Positions 5,604 to 11,359 of a DNA stretch of 11,359 nucleotides are shown here, one piece after another (the stretch's first letter is position 1; each line of letters starts with the position of its first letter). A program made the position numbers and the translations under genes. Under the pieces are notes generated by a model. That model made no database searches and was not told the DNA's origin. It saw only the letters and a list, made by a program, of their open reading frames with translations. Source of the stretch: Patescibacteria group bacterium (GTDB lineage: Bacteria > Patescibacteriota > Minisyncoccia > Phycocordibacterales > PALSA-1337). The stretch is taken from positions 1 to 11,359 of the forward strand of contig JAMDBV010000046.1 in the NCBI GenBank assembly GCA_023487965.1, in the 5' to 3' direction.

Positions 5604-6723
5604 GGCCTATATCAAGCAATGCCTGACCTATAATATTTGCGCTATCTAGACGTGCAAACGATTTTGCACGTTCTTTCATGGTATCCTGTATTGACTTTGA
5701 CGCACAAATACGGTCTATTTCTTCGATAAGAATATGCGCGCTAAGGTTGTCTTGCTCGATTATCGACGCTGCGCCAGTCCTGGAATAGGCAAAAGCGTTC
5801 ATGGTTTGATCATGACTTATGGAGTTTGGCAATGGTATAATGATAGACGGCACTCCCCATGCTGCAATCTCAAATATTGTTGATCCGGCGCGCGACACGA
5901 TAACACTTGCGACTCCGGCGGACATGCGCAAGGCCAATTCATTTAGATAATCGAATGGATGATACCGGTACGCATACTTATTGTCTTTGAGCGCTATCGA
6001 GACGGTATTTTTTACGTCCTCGATATTGTCCCTGCCCGTCTGATGAATGATCTGGTATCGCTCAACCAATTCGGTGAGCCCTTCGAGAACGGCATCATTG
6101 ATCGCCTGTGATCCTTGAGACCCGCCCAGAATGAGGACAACCGGTGTATTCGGTTCAAGGTTCAAAAATTCATACGCTCCATTGCTCAGGGGATACGCGA
6201 TATCGGGACGAATTGGATTGCCGGTGTATGCAAATTTGCTCATATCCTTGACCTGAAATTGTTTCGCCGCATCTGGATACGAAAGCGCGACCTTGCGCGC
6301 GAACTTCGCGGCCCAACGATTGACCCGTCCGGGTCGTGAATCTGATTCATGGATAATAACAGGAATGCGCAGGATTTTTGCCGCAAGAAGTGTCGGAAAG
6401 CTGGCGTATCCTCCTTTGCCAAATATAACATCAGGATATATGCGATATATCTTCACAAGAGCCAAGATACAACCTACGGCTGTTTTGAAGGCGTCGGTAA
6501 CATTGAGCAGAGAAAAATATCGGCGCATCTTCCCTGCCGGAATTGATACGAATTCGATTTCATTGTCGAACAAAGCGCGCGGATTGTACTTGGTCGGCGC
6601 GGCATAAAACATTTGCGGTTGGATAATCTTGCGAGCAATGGCATCATCACGAATCGCCTGGGCAATCGCAATTATGGGGTAAAAATGGCCGCCCGTACCA
6701 CCTCCTGTAAATAATATTTTCAT
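5587..6723 (-). CDS. murG: UDP-GlcNAc:lipid I N-acetylglucosaminyltransferase
   Basis: GT-B fold peripheral membrane enzyme that adds GlcNAc from UDP-GlcNAc to lipid I to make lipid II, the last cytoplasmic step of peptidoglycan synthesis. The N-terminal domain starts with the glycine loop GGGTGGHFYP (residues 7-16, H13 conserved). It continues with FGKGGYASFP (~101-110), HESDSRPGRVNRW (~125-137; HESD stands where E. coli has HEQN) and TGNPIR (167-172). The C-terminal domain has the donor site: LGGSQGSQAIND (199-210), SRAGSTIFEIAAWGVPSI (278-295) with the uracil/ribose-binding Glu, and HDQTMNA (304-310). The length of 378 is slightly above E. coli MurG. It lies 20 bases after ftsW on the same strand, the usual cell-wall cluster order. 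Transcription may come both from the ftsW side and from its own TATAAT at 6735-6730. Confidence 0.97.
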   Translation of the reverse strand: MKILFTGGGTGGHFYPIIAIAQAIRDDAIARKIIQPQMFYAAPTKYNPRALFDNEIEFVSIPAGKMRRYFSLLNVTDAFKTAVGCILALVKIYRIYPDVIFGKGGYASFPTLLAAKILRIPVIIHESDSRPGRVNRWAAKFARKVALSYPDAAKQFQVKDMSKFAYTGNPIRPDIAYPLSNGAYEFLNLEPNTPVVLILGGSQGSQAINDAVLEGLTELVERYQIIHQTGRDNIEDVKNTVSIALKDNKYAYRYHPFDYLNELALRMSAGVASVIVSRAGSTIFEIAAWGVPSIIIPLPNSISHDQTMNAFAYSRTGAASIIEQDNLSAHILIEEIDRICASKSIQDTMKERAKSFARLDSANIIGQALLDIGLEHEK

Positions 6724-6729
6724 GGAGTC

Positions 6730-6758
6730 ATTATACTATTGCGTTATGTCCTTTGCGA
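6730..6758 (-). promoter_or_regulatory. putative murG promoter, perfect TATAAT six bases before the ATG
   Basis: On the - strand a perfect TATAAT (6735-6730) lies six bases (GACTCC) before the murG ATG at 6723. A weak -35 candidate TCGCAA (6758-6753) is 17 bases upstream, in the last codons of ftsW. Transcription would begin at about the A of the start codon, so murG could be made from a leaderless mRNA besides read-through from ftsW. Confidence 0.5.
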
Positions 6759-7847
6759 ATACCTGGATATATTTGCCAGAATGCCTGTCGCACCCAGAAC
6801 AATGATGAGAGCGGTACCACCATGGGAAACAAATAAAAGCGGTACACCGGAGAGTGGTACCAGGCCAAGCATAGCCGACATATTCATGAATGACTCGGTT
6901 ATTATGAGAGCCGTTATGCCGACGCAGTACATGCCGGCGAAGACATCGGGAGACCGAACTGCTATCCTCAGAGACGATATTGCCAATAAGACGAAGAGGC
7001 CGACAAGTGCGATACCGCCGACGAAGCCGAATTCCTCCGCAGCGACAGCGAATATCGAATCATCGGTCGGTTGCGGCAGATAGCCGAATTTCTGAATGCT
7101 CTGACCGAAACCGCGCCCCATCAACTGGCCGGAACCGATTGCGATCAATGATTGATTGATCTGGTAACCTGCACCCTGTGTGTCGCTGCCGCGATTGAGA
7201 AACGTTTCCACACGAGTCAATGCATACGGTCGCATAACGATGACGGCGAGAACAAGTCCGACGAGCATAGCGCCAAATACGGCGATATGACGGATCGGCA
7301 TTCCTGCAACGACAAACATAACAAGTCCGGTAAACGCAATGATAACCAGCGTATCCGTGTCAGACTGGGCCAAGAGTAATGCACTGAATATCGCGATAAG
7401 CACGACAAGGGCCAATAGACCGTGCTTGAATGTTTTCACACTGTCCCTTATATGCTGTAGCCATGCGGCGGCGTAAATGATGAAGGCGATCTTGAGAAAT
7501 TCAGATGGTTGGAACGTCATGAATCCAAGATCTACCCACCGAGACGCCCCGCCGTGGTATAGAGATAATTGCGGTATAAAAAGTATCAGGTTCAGTACAA
7601 ACGCAAAGACAAGCACAAAAAATGCGGACTTCCGCCAAAATGTGTATTTTATATTCGCAAATATGAAGAATGCCGCAATGCCGATGATGAGACTTATGGT
7701 CTGCTTGATGGCCACTGAGCCGAAACTGGCTCCGTTTTCAGCCAACAAGCCCATGGACGCCGATACGAATATCACAAAACCTCCAATGGTTAATAACGCG
7801 ATTGAAAATAAAAGAAGTTTATCGATCCGATGATTGTTTTTCGACAT
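6744..7847 (-). CDS. ftsW: SEDS-family septal peptidoglycan glycosyltransferase
   Basis: Polytopic membrane protein that polymerises lipid II glycan chains with a partner class B PBP; called FtsW rather than RodA mainly because murG follows. About nine or ten hydrophobic segments cover its 367 residues. SEDS landmarks are GGASRWVDLG (~99-108), FQPSEFLK (112-119), and MGRGFGQSIQKFGYLPQPTDDSIFAVAAEEFG (~243-274). D263 corresponds to the catalytic Asp (TDFIFA in E. coli FtsW). VPLLFVSHGGTA near the end matches the PLPFxSxGGSS region. Odd point: the usual QPDxGT after TM4 reads QSDTDT (161-166), keeping the first Asp but not the Pro and Gly. The ATG at 7847 lies inside scpB, whose 3' end overlaps it by 29 bases. 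No Shine-Dalgarno is seen; TACAAT (7861-7856) lies eight bases before the ATG. Confidence 0.93.
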   Translation of the reverse strand: MSKNNHRIDKLLLFSIALLTIGGFVIFVSASMGLLAENGASFGSVAIKQTISLIIGIAAFFIFANIKYTFWRKSAFFVLVFAFVLNLILFIPQLSLYHGGASRWVDLGFMTFQPSEFLKIAFIIYAAAWLQHIRDSVKTFKHGLLALVVLIAIFSALLLAQSDTDTLVIIAFTGLVMFVVAGMPIRHIAVFGAMLVGLVLAVIVMRPYALTRVETFLNRGSDTQGAGYQINQSLIAIGSGQLMGRGFGQSIQKFGYLPQPTDDSIFAVAAEEFGFVGGIALVGLFVLLAISSLRIAVRSPDVFAGMYCVGITALIITESFMNMSAMLGLVPLSGVPLLFVSHGGTALIIVLGATGILANISRYSQRT

Positions 7848-8409
7848 TACTATTCATTGTATCACCGGAAATGCCGTCGTTGATTGTGGATTGCCGAAAT
7901 GTCTCGATATCTTTTCGCACGCTTTCATATTCCGGCATATCCTCGATCTTACCGATACCAAGATGTGCCAATAAATTCATGCTCGATTTATACAGGAACA
8001 CCCTGGCATCCTTGGCGTCTTCTATTCTATCAACGAGGCCACGAATGAGGAGATTTCGCAGGATGAATTGAGAGTTGACGCCTCGAATATGGTCGATCTC
8101 TGAACGGGATATCGGTCCTTCGTAGAGTATTATAGATAATGTCTCGGTGCCGGCCTTGCCGAGATCTCTCGATAATTCTTCCTTTGTCAGCTGTTCGATA
8201 AGTTCGGAAAATGCTCCTTTCGTGCCTATGGCAACAGTGTCCCCGGCACGAACAATGGTCACAGCCCTGTCATGGAGCAAAGCTTGCAAGCGTTCTATCG
8301 CCTGTTCGCATGCCACAAAATCGATACCAAGCATTTCCGCCAATTTGGCGATACGCATCGGTTCGCCTTTCCAGAATAGAATAGCTTCGATTTTTTGTTC
8401 AATGTTCAT
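7819..8409 (-). CDS. scpB: segregation and condensation protein B
   Basis: Winged-helix kleisin-associated subunit (Kite family) of the SMC-ScpAB complex that compacts and separates sister chromosomes in the cytoplasm. The protein has two winged-helix domains. The first begins with MNIEQKIEAILFWKGEPMRIAKLAEMLGID, the usual ScpB opening. The second includes LSIILYEGPISRSEIDHIRGVNSQFILRNLLIRGLV (~90-125), a strong ScpB signature, then RVFLYKSSMNLLAHLGI. The frame is open to 8484, but ATG 8409 gives the conserved start and lies one base after the scpA stop (8413-8411), so I use it (196 aa). The tail (EKQSSDR) overlaps the start of ftsW by 29 bases. scpA and scpB are coupled, as in many bacteria. 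Confidence 0.95.
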   Translation of the reverse strand: MNIEQKIEAILFWKGEPMRIAKLAEMLGIDFVACEQAIERLQALLHDRAVTIVRAGDTVAIGTKGAFSELIEQLTKEELSRDLGKAGTETLSIILYEGPISRSEIDHIRGVNSQFILRNLLIRGLVDRIEDAKDARVFLYKSSMNLLAHLGIGKIEDMPEYESVRKDIETFRQSTINDGISGDTMNSNVEKQSSDR

Positions 8410-8410
8410 A

Positions 8411-9157
8411 TTATGAATATGTCGGTATGCCGACGTTCTTCGTCTCCATATTGATATCTCCAAATGCGGAATTTTGCTCGACATGCAATATTCCCTGTTT
8501 GACCAATTCTAGCATAGCGAGAAAACTCACGATAACATTTACTTTATTACCTCTGTGTTCGCCGGCAAAATTCCGGAAGCTCATCCGTAAATGTTTGGTC
8601 ACTCTCGAGGTTAGGTTTTCGATCATATCTTCGAGACTGATAACTCTACTCACAATCGTCCTTGGCAATGATTCTTGTTTTGGCAGTCTCGCTATAATGT
8701 CGCGCAATGACGCCAATGCCGACGCAATAGTAAATGCCGCATCGGGAGCAAATACCCGAATCTTACTCTCTACGGTATCTCTGAAATATATAGGCTTCGC
8801 GCCGAACATGTCTCCGATGTGCCGACTCGCCTCTTTGATGCGCCTGTATATCTTGAGGCGGATTTCAAGATCTCTGATATCGCCCTTTTCTTCATCGGAC
8901 AGTGTCAATTCGGGCAAAAGTGATTTGGATTTTATGAGTATGAGGGTTGAGGCGATGAGGATAAAATGCGCTGATTCCGCCATCGGAATACTTTCAAAAC
9001 GTTTGATGTGTTCTATAAAATCATCAGTGACCTGGGCGAGCGATATGTCACTTATATACAGCTTACGTTTCTCTATCAGTTCCAAGAGCAGATCTAAAGG
9101 ACCCTCAAACACGTGAGTCCTTACCACAAATGACGCTGATTTATCTTCTGCATTCAT
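8411..9157 (-). CDS. scpA: segregation and condensation protein A (kleisin)
   Basis: Kleisin subunit that bridges the heads of the SMC dimer and binds ScpB. The N-terminal SMC-neck-binding part carries the family hallmark FEGPLDLLLELIEKRKLYISDISLAQVTDDFIEHI (about residues 18-52). AESAHFILIASTLILIKSKSLLPE (~60-83) is also typical. The middle is variable. The C-terminal winged helix, VNVIVSFLAMLELVKQGIL (~206-224), binds the SMC head. The length of 248 is normal. The ATG overlaps the trpS stop (TAATG, 9159-9155), so translation is probably coupled. scpB follows one base after the stop. Confidence 0.96.
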   Translation of the reverse strand: MNAEDKSASFVVRTHVFEGPLDLLLELIEKRKLYISDISLAQVTDDFIEHIKRFESIPMAESAHFILIASTLILIKSKSLLPELTLSDEEKGDIRDLEIRLKIYRRIKEASRHIGDMFGAKPIYFRDTVESKIRVFAPDAAFTIASALASLRDIIARLPKQESLPRTIVSRVISLEDMIENLTSRVTKHLRMSFRNFAGEHRGNKVNVIVSFLAMLELVKQGILHVEQNSAFGDINMETKNVGIPTYS

Positions 9158-10104
9158 TATGCGACTCCAATGGTATTCTTGACCTTATTTAGTTTACCAT
9201 TGGCTCTTTCCCTTGCCATTTCTGCGCCATGAATGAGAATCTGCCTGACCGCCTCGGTATCGGATGCAATATCACTTCTGATTTCTCGCAGAGGAGAAAT
9301 ATATGAATCGATGTCCTCAATAAGTGCGTCTTTCAAAACCTTATATTTGCCTTTATTGGCATCATATGTGTCTTTTAGCTCATTCTCGGGCTTGAATAAT
9401 TTGTGAATGGCGTATACGTTCGCCGGAATATCGGATCCGGAATCTGTAACGATAGACATAACGGCTTTTGCTATCTCATCGCGACTCGCAAATAGCGGTA
9501 TTGTATTGCCGTAACTCTTGGACATCTTGCGACCGTCGGTACCTGGCACTGTCGCGACACTCTCTATGATCAATGCTTCCGGTTCCTTAAACGTATTACC
9601 GAATGTATTATTGAATTTTTGTGCTATGTCGCGGGCGTATTCGACGTGTTGTTTCTGGTCCTGACCTACAGGGACAACATCGGTATCGTAAAGCAAAATG
9701 TCAGCGGCCATGAGTACTGGATAGTTGAATGTGCCGACATTTATCTCTCGATTTTTCGCCTCGGCGTCCTTGTATGCATGCGCGCGCATAAGATACGGCA
9801 TCGTTACCAGCGTATCGAAAATCCATGCCAATTCGGTATGCGCCGATACATCTGATTGCTTGAAAAGTGTCGCCTTATGCGGATCGAGACCGATGGCGAG
9901 ATAGTCTATGGCGAGATCCAGAATATTCTGACGCATCTCCGTAGCGTTCTGCAGCAAATTGAGGGCATGATAGTCGGCGATAAAAATGTGACAATCGTAA
10001 TCGCCACTACTCAACAATTCCACGAATTGCTTCATCGCGCCGAAGTAATTGCCGATATGTGGGCGACCTGTCGGTTTGACGCCAGAAAGTAATATTTTCT
10101 TCAT
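9157..10104 (-). CDS. trpS: tryptophanyl-tRNA synthetase
   Basis: Class I synthetase charging tRNA-Trp. SGVKPTGRPHIGNYFGAMK (residues ~7-25) holds the HIGH-type motif. IADYHAL (42-48) and the GTFNYPVLMAADILLYD region (~124-140) line the tryptophan and ATP pocket. GQDQKQHVEYARDIA (~147-161) is a TrpRS hallmark, and GRKMSKSYGN (191-200) carries KMSKS. At 315 residues it is a compact but complete bacterial TrpRS. It heads the scpA-scpB-ftsW-murG run, overlapping scpA by one base. There is no Shine-Dalgarno and an extended -10 box ends six bases before ATG 10104. I see no T-box or Trp leader peptide upstream. Confidence 0.97.
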   Translation of the reverse strand: MKKILLSGVKPTGRPHIGNYFGAMKQFVELLSSGDYDCHIFIADYHALNLLQNATEMRQNILDLAIDYLAIGLDPHKATLFKQSDVSAHTELAWIFDTLVTMPYLMRAHAYKDAEAKNREINVGTFNYPVLMAADILLYDTDVVPVGQDQKQHVEYARDIAQKFNNTFGNTFKEPEALIIESVATVPGTDGRKMSKSYGNTIPLFASRDEIAKAVMSIVTDSGSDIPANVYAIHKLFKPENELKDTYDANKGKYKVLKDALIEDIDSYISPLREIRSDIASDTEAVRQILIHGAEMARERANGKLNKVKNTIGVA

Positions 10105-10110
10105 GCATCG

Positions 10111-10119
10111 AGTATAGCA
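10111..10119 (-). promoter_or_regulatory. putative trpS promoter, extended -10 six bases before the ATG
   Basis: On the - strand TGC-TATACT (10119-10111) is an extended -10 box (TGN plus 5/6 of TATAAT). It ends six bases (CGATGC) before the trpS ATG. No good -35 is seen at 16-18 bases, which suits extended -10 promoters. The start of transcription would be at or beside the ATG. It would drive the whole trpS-scpA-scpB-ftsW run. Confidence 0.5.
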
Positions 10120-10174
10120 AAATATGAAGAAATATTCAGCAAATACAGCATAGGTTCATACCAGAATTATATTC

Positions 10175-10263
10175 GGTCGAGGAACATCCACAGCCGATTT
10201 TCAGCAGAAAATCGGCGAGGACTGGGCAAATTTCCTGCAGGAAATTTGGCGCGTTCCGAGGCC
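10175..10263 (+). ncRNA. candidate structured RNA or dispersed palindromic element
   Basis: The 200-base spacer between dnaJ and trpS holds a compact three-way fold. An outer stem GGTC (10175-10178) pairs with GGCC (10260-10263). A symmetric GA/GA internal loop follows, then GGAAC (10181-10185) with GTTCC (10253-10257). Inside are hairpin 1, GCCGATTTT (10193-10201) with AAAATCGGC (10208-10216), extended by TCC/GGA through an internal loop, and hairpin 2, CAAATTTCC (10227-10235) with GGAAATTTG (10240-10248) around TGCA. The tandem GA mismatch is stable in RNA only when the + strand is transcribed; the - strand would show TC/TC. So I assign it to +, divergent from trpS and toward the dnaJ 3' end. 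No clear promoter or terminator was found. It could be an RNA gene, an intergenic repeat unit, or a 3' structure of the dnaJ mRNA. Confidence 0.35.
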
Positions 10264-10306
10264 TAATGTGGTGTGGGCACGGTAAAAAACGCATCTAAAA
10301 CATCGA

Positions 10307-11191
10307 CTACAACCCTTCGTCTTTGAGTTTCTCGATAAGCTCCGCTTGATCGCGACTTAGCTTTTTCGGCATATTGACATGTGTAACGATAAGCAAGTCT
10401 CCTCGCTTATTACCATACGGAACACCTTTGCCTTTTACACGCAATATTTCACCATGTGTCGTGCCTTGGGGTATCTTGAGCTCGATCTTGCCATCGAGAG
10501 TATCCACTTCGACACTGCCGCCAAGTAATGCCAAGGTGAGCTTCACATTCAGGTCCATGATAAGGTGCAGACCCTCCTTGCGAATATTCTGATTCCTGGC
10601 GACCCATATGCGAACGATGAGATCCCCAGAGCCACCCTCTCCGTCCTCGCCCTTACCGGCAACTCGTAGTCCTTGTCCCGACTCTATACCGGGCGGAATT
10701 TTGATGAGAAGCTTCTCCTTTCTGCCGCCAACAGACACTTCCTTCTCGATGCCGAATATAGATTCCTTGAATGATATCTCGACATCGACATTTATATTGT
10801 GGCCTTTCCTCGGACGCTTCCGACCGCTGCCGAAAAATTCCCCGAATATATCGCCGAGATCAAATTCGAATCCCTGACCATTGCCAAAGTTTGAGAAGTC
10901 GAAATTAAACCCTTGTCCGTTATTGAAGCCCTGGAATCCAGAAAAGCCGGCACCCGGATTGAATCCGGCTCCGCCCGGACCCGCTGAGCCGAAGGTGTCA
11001 TACTGCTTGCGCTTATTGTCATCCGACAATACCGAATACGCTTCGCTCGCCTCTTTGAATTTCTTCTCGGCTTCCGGATTGCCCTTATTCTTATCCGGGT
11101 GGTATTCATGCGCCAATTTCCTGAACGCCTTTTTGATATCGTCCTTTGACGCGCTCTTTTCTATACCAAGTATTTTGTAATAGTCTTTCAT
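10307..11191 (-). CDS. dnaJ: DnaJ/CbpA-type J-domain co-chaperone without zinc finger
   Basis: Hsp40 that delivers clients to DnaK and stimulates its ATPase. The J domain spans residues 1-66 with YYKILGI at the start and the essential HPD at 31-33. A Gly/Phe-rich linker follows (~68-118, with repeats such as [14 protein letters not shown] and GNGQGFEF). The peptide-binding C-terminal domains run from about 128 ([18 protein letters not shown]) to 294, including [19 protein letters not shown] and [19 protein letters not shown]. The four CxxCxGxG zinc motifs of classical DnaJ are absent; the chain goes straight from FGIEKEV to the next beta strands. It is therefore architecturally type II (CbpA/DjlA-free class), though it may be this organism's only DnaJ. 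The start at 11191 lies one base after the upstream gene's stop. No Shine-Dalgarno is seen, pointing to coupled translation. Confidence 0.93.
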   Translation of the reverse strand: MKDYYKILGIEKSASKDDIKKAFRKLAHEYHPDKNKGNPEAEKKFKEASEAYSVLSDDNKRKQYDTFGSAGPGGAGFNPGAGFSGFQGFNNGQGFNFDFSNFGNGQGFEFDLGDIFGEFFGSGRKRPRKGHNINVDVEISFKESIFGIEKEVSVGGRKEKLLIKIPPGIESGQGLRVAGKGEDGEGGSGDLIVRIWVARNQNIRKEGLHLIMDLNVKLTLALLGGSVEVDTLDGKIELKIPQGTTHGEILRVKGKGVPYGNKRGDLLIVTHVNMPKKLSRDQAELIEKLKDEGL

Positions 11192-11192
11192 A

Positions 11193-11359
11193 TTATGTTA
11201 GTAAATTTGTTACTAGTGCGACCATAACATCTTTCTCTTTCGGATCACTTTCGGCAATCAGCAATGCAAGTGCTACCAATGTGTTATCATTGATTTTCTT
11301 CTCACCATTTACGCGATGCAATATATCATTTTCATGCAAAAAAAGATACAAAGATAAAG
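11193..11359 (-). CDS. C-terminal end of an unrecognised protein (partial)
   Basis: A - strand frame is open from the window edge to TAA (11195-11193), one base before the dnaJ ATG. The visible 54 residues read [23 protein letters not shown], then [20 protein letters not shown] and end in [11 protein letters not shown]. They look like two or three amphipathic helices with acidic and basic loops, with good coding character. The tight junction implies one transcript with dnaJ. I do not recognise the family; an upstream dnaK or grpE is possible by context, but this tail is not a convincing match to either. Confidence 0.6.
   Translation of the reverse strand, partial: LSLYLFLHENDILHRVNGEKKINDNTLVALALLIAESDPKEKDVMVALVTNLLT

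Noticed and set aside
8427..9116. 229-residue + strand frame over scpA
   Set aside because: It is antisense to a clearly conserved gene and has the Ser/Ile/Arg-rich composition of a shadow frame.
10274..10300. Rho-independent terminator of dnaJ ending in six T on the - strand
   Set aside because: A T run is present (10279-10274), but no stable hairpin precedes it on the - strand.
10105..10306. T-box riboswitch or Trp attenuator in front of trpS
   Set aside because: The - strand has no T-box core like TGGNACCGCG and no short Trp-rich leader ORF, and the likely -10 box touches the ATG, leaving no leader.

Overview
The window looks like chromosomal DNA of a small-genome bacterium of the Patescibacteria/CPR type, probably Parcubacteria-like. 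This is inference from style: compact synthetases (gltX 447 aa, trpS 315 aa), a DnaJ homologue without the zinc-finger region, a coiled-coil M23 peptidase, genes overlapping or spaced by one base, almost no Shine-Dalgarno sequences, and small membrane proteins of unknown function. No rRNA, tRNA, CRISPR array or transposase gene was recognised.

Positions 1 to about 1490 stand apart. Sampled lines here are about 50-62% GC, against about 40% in sampled lines of the main block. All genes here read on the + strand, while all later genes read on the - strand. The segment holds a possible gene tail and a terminator inside a 12-bp inverted repeat, an unrecognised small ORF, and a winged-helix-like protein with a C-terminal coiled coil. 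Its main feature is a perfect 92-bp inverted repeat (431-522 and 1055-1146). The right arm lies inside the winged-helix coding region and the left arm is a reversed copy upstream. The segment ends in a strong terminator that abuts the 5' fragment of a zinc-dependent nucleoside deaminase gene. The simplest reading is an acquired or rearranged block that cut the deaminase gene. A programmed inversion and an assembly or amplification chimera are both open explanations.

Positions 1933-11359 are a dense housekeeping block on the - strand. In transcription order it contains: the tail of an unknown gene and dnaJ; a 200-base spacer with a structured-RNA candidate; trpS-scpA-scpB-ftsW-murG, with overlapping or nearly touching junctions except for a 20-bp gap before murG; a membrane-anchored DUF7282-like protein with its own promoter and terminator; then gltX, the M23 peptidase and a small membrane protein. 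The block links protein synthesis (TrpRS, GluRS), chromosome compaction (ScpAB for SMC), septal peptidoglycan synthesis (MurG makes lipid II, FtsW polymerises it) and peptidoglycan remodelling (M23).

Three genes (trpS, murG, gltX) share one start architecture: a -10-like hexamer ending exactly six bases before the ATG and no Shine-Dalgarno. This suggests leaderless or nearly leaderless mRNAs.
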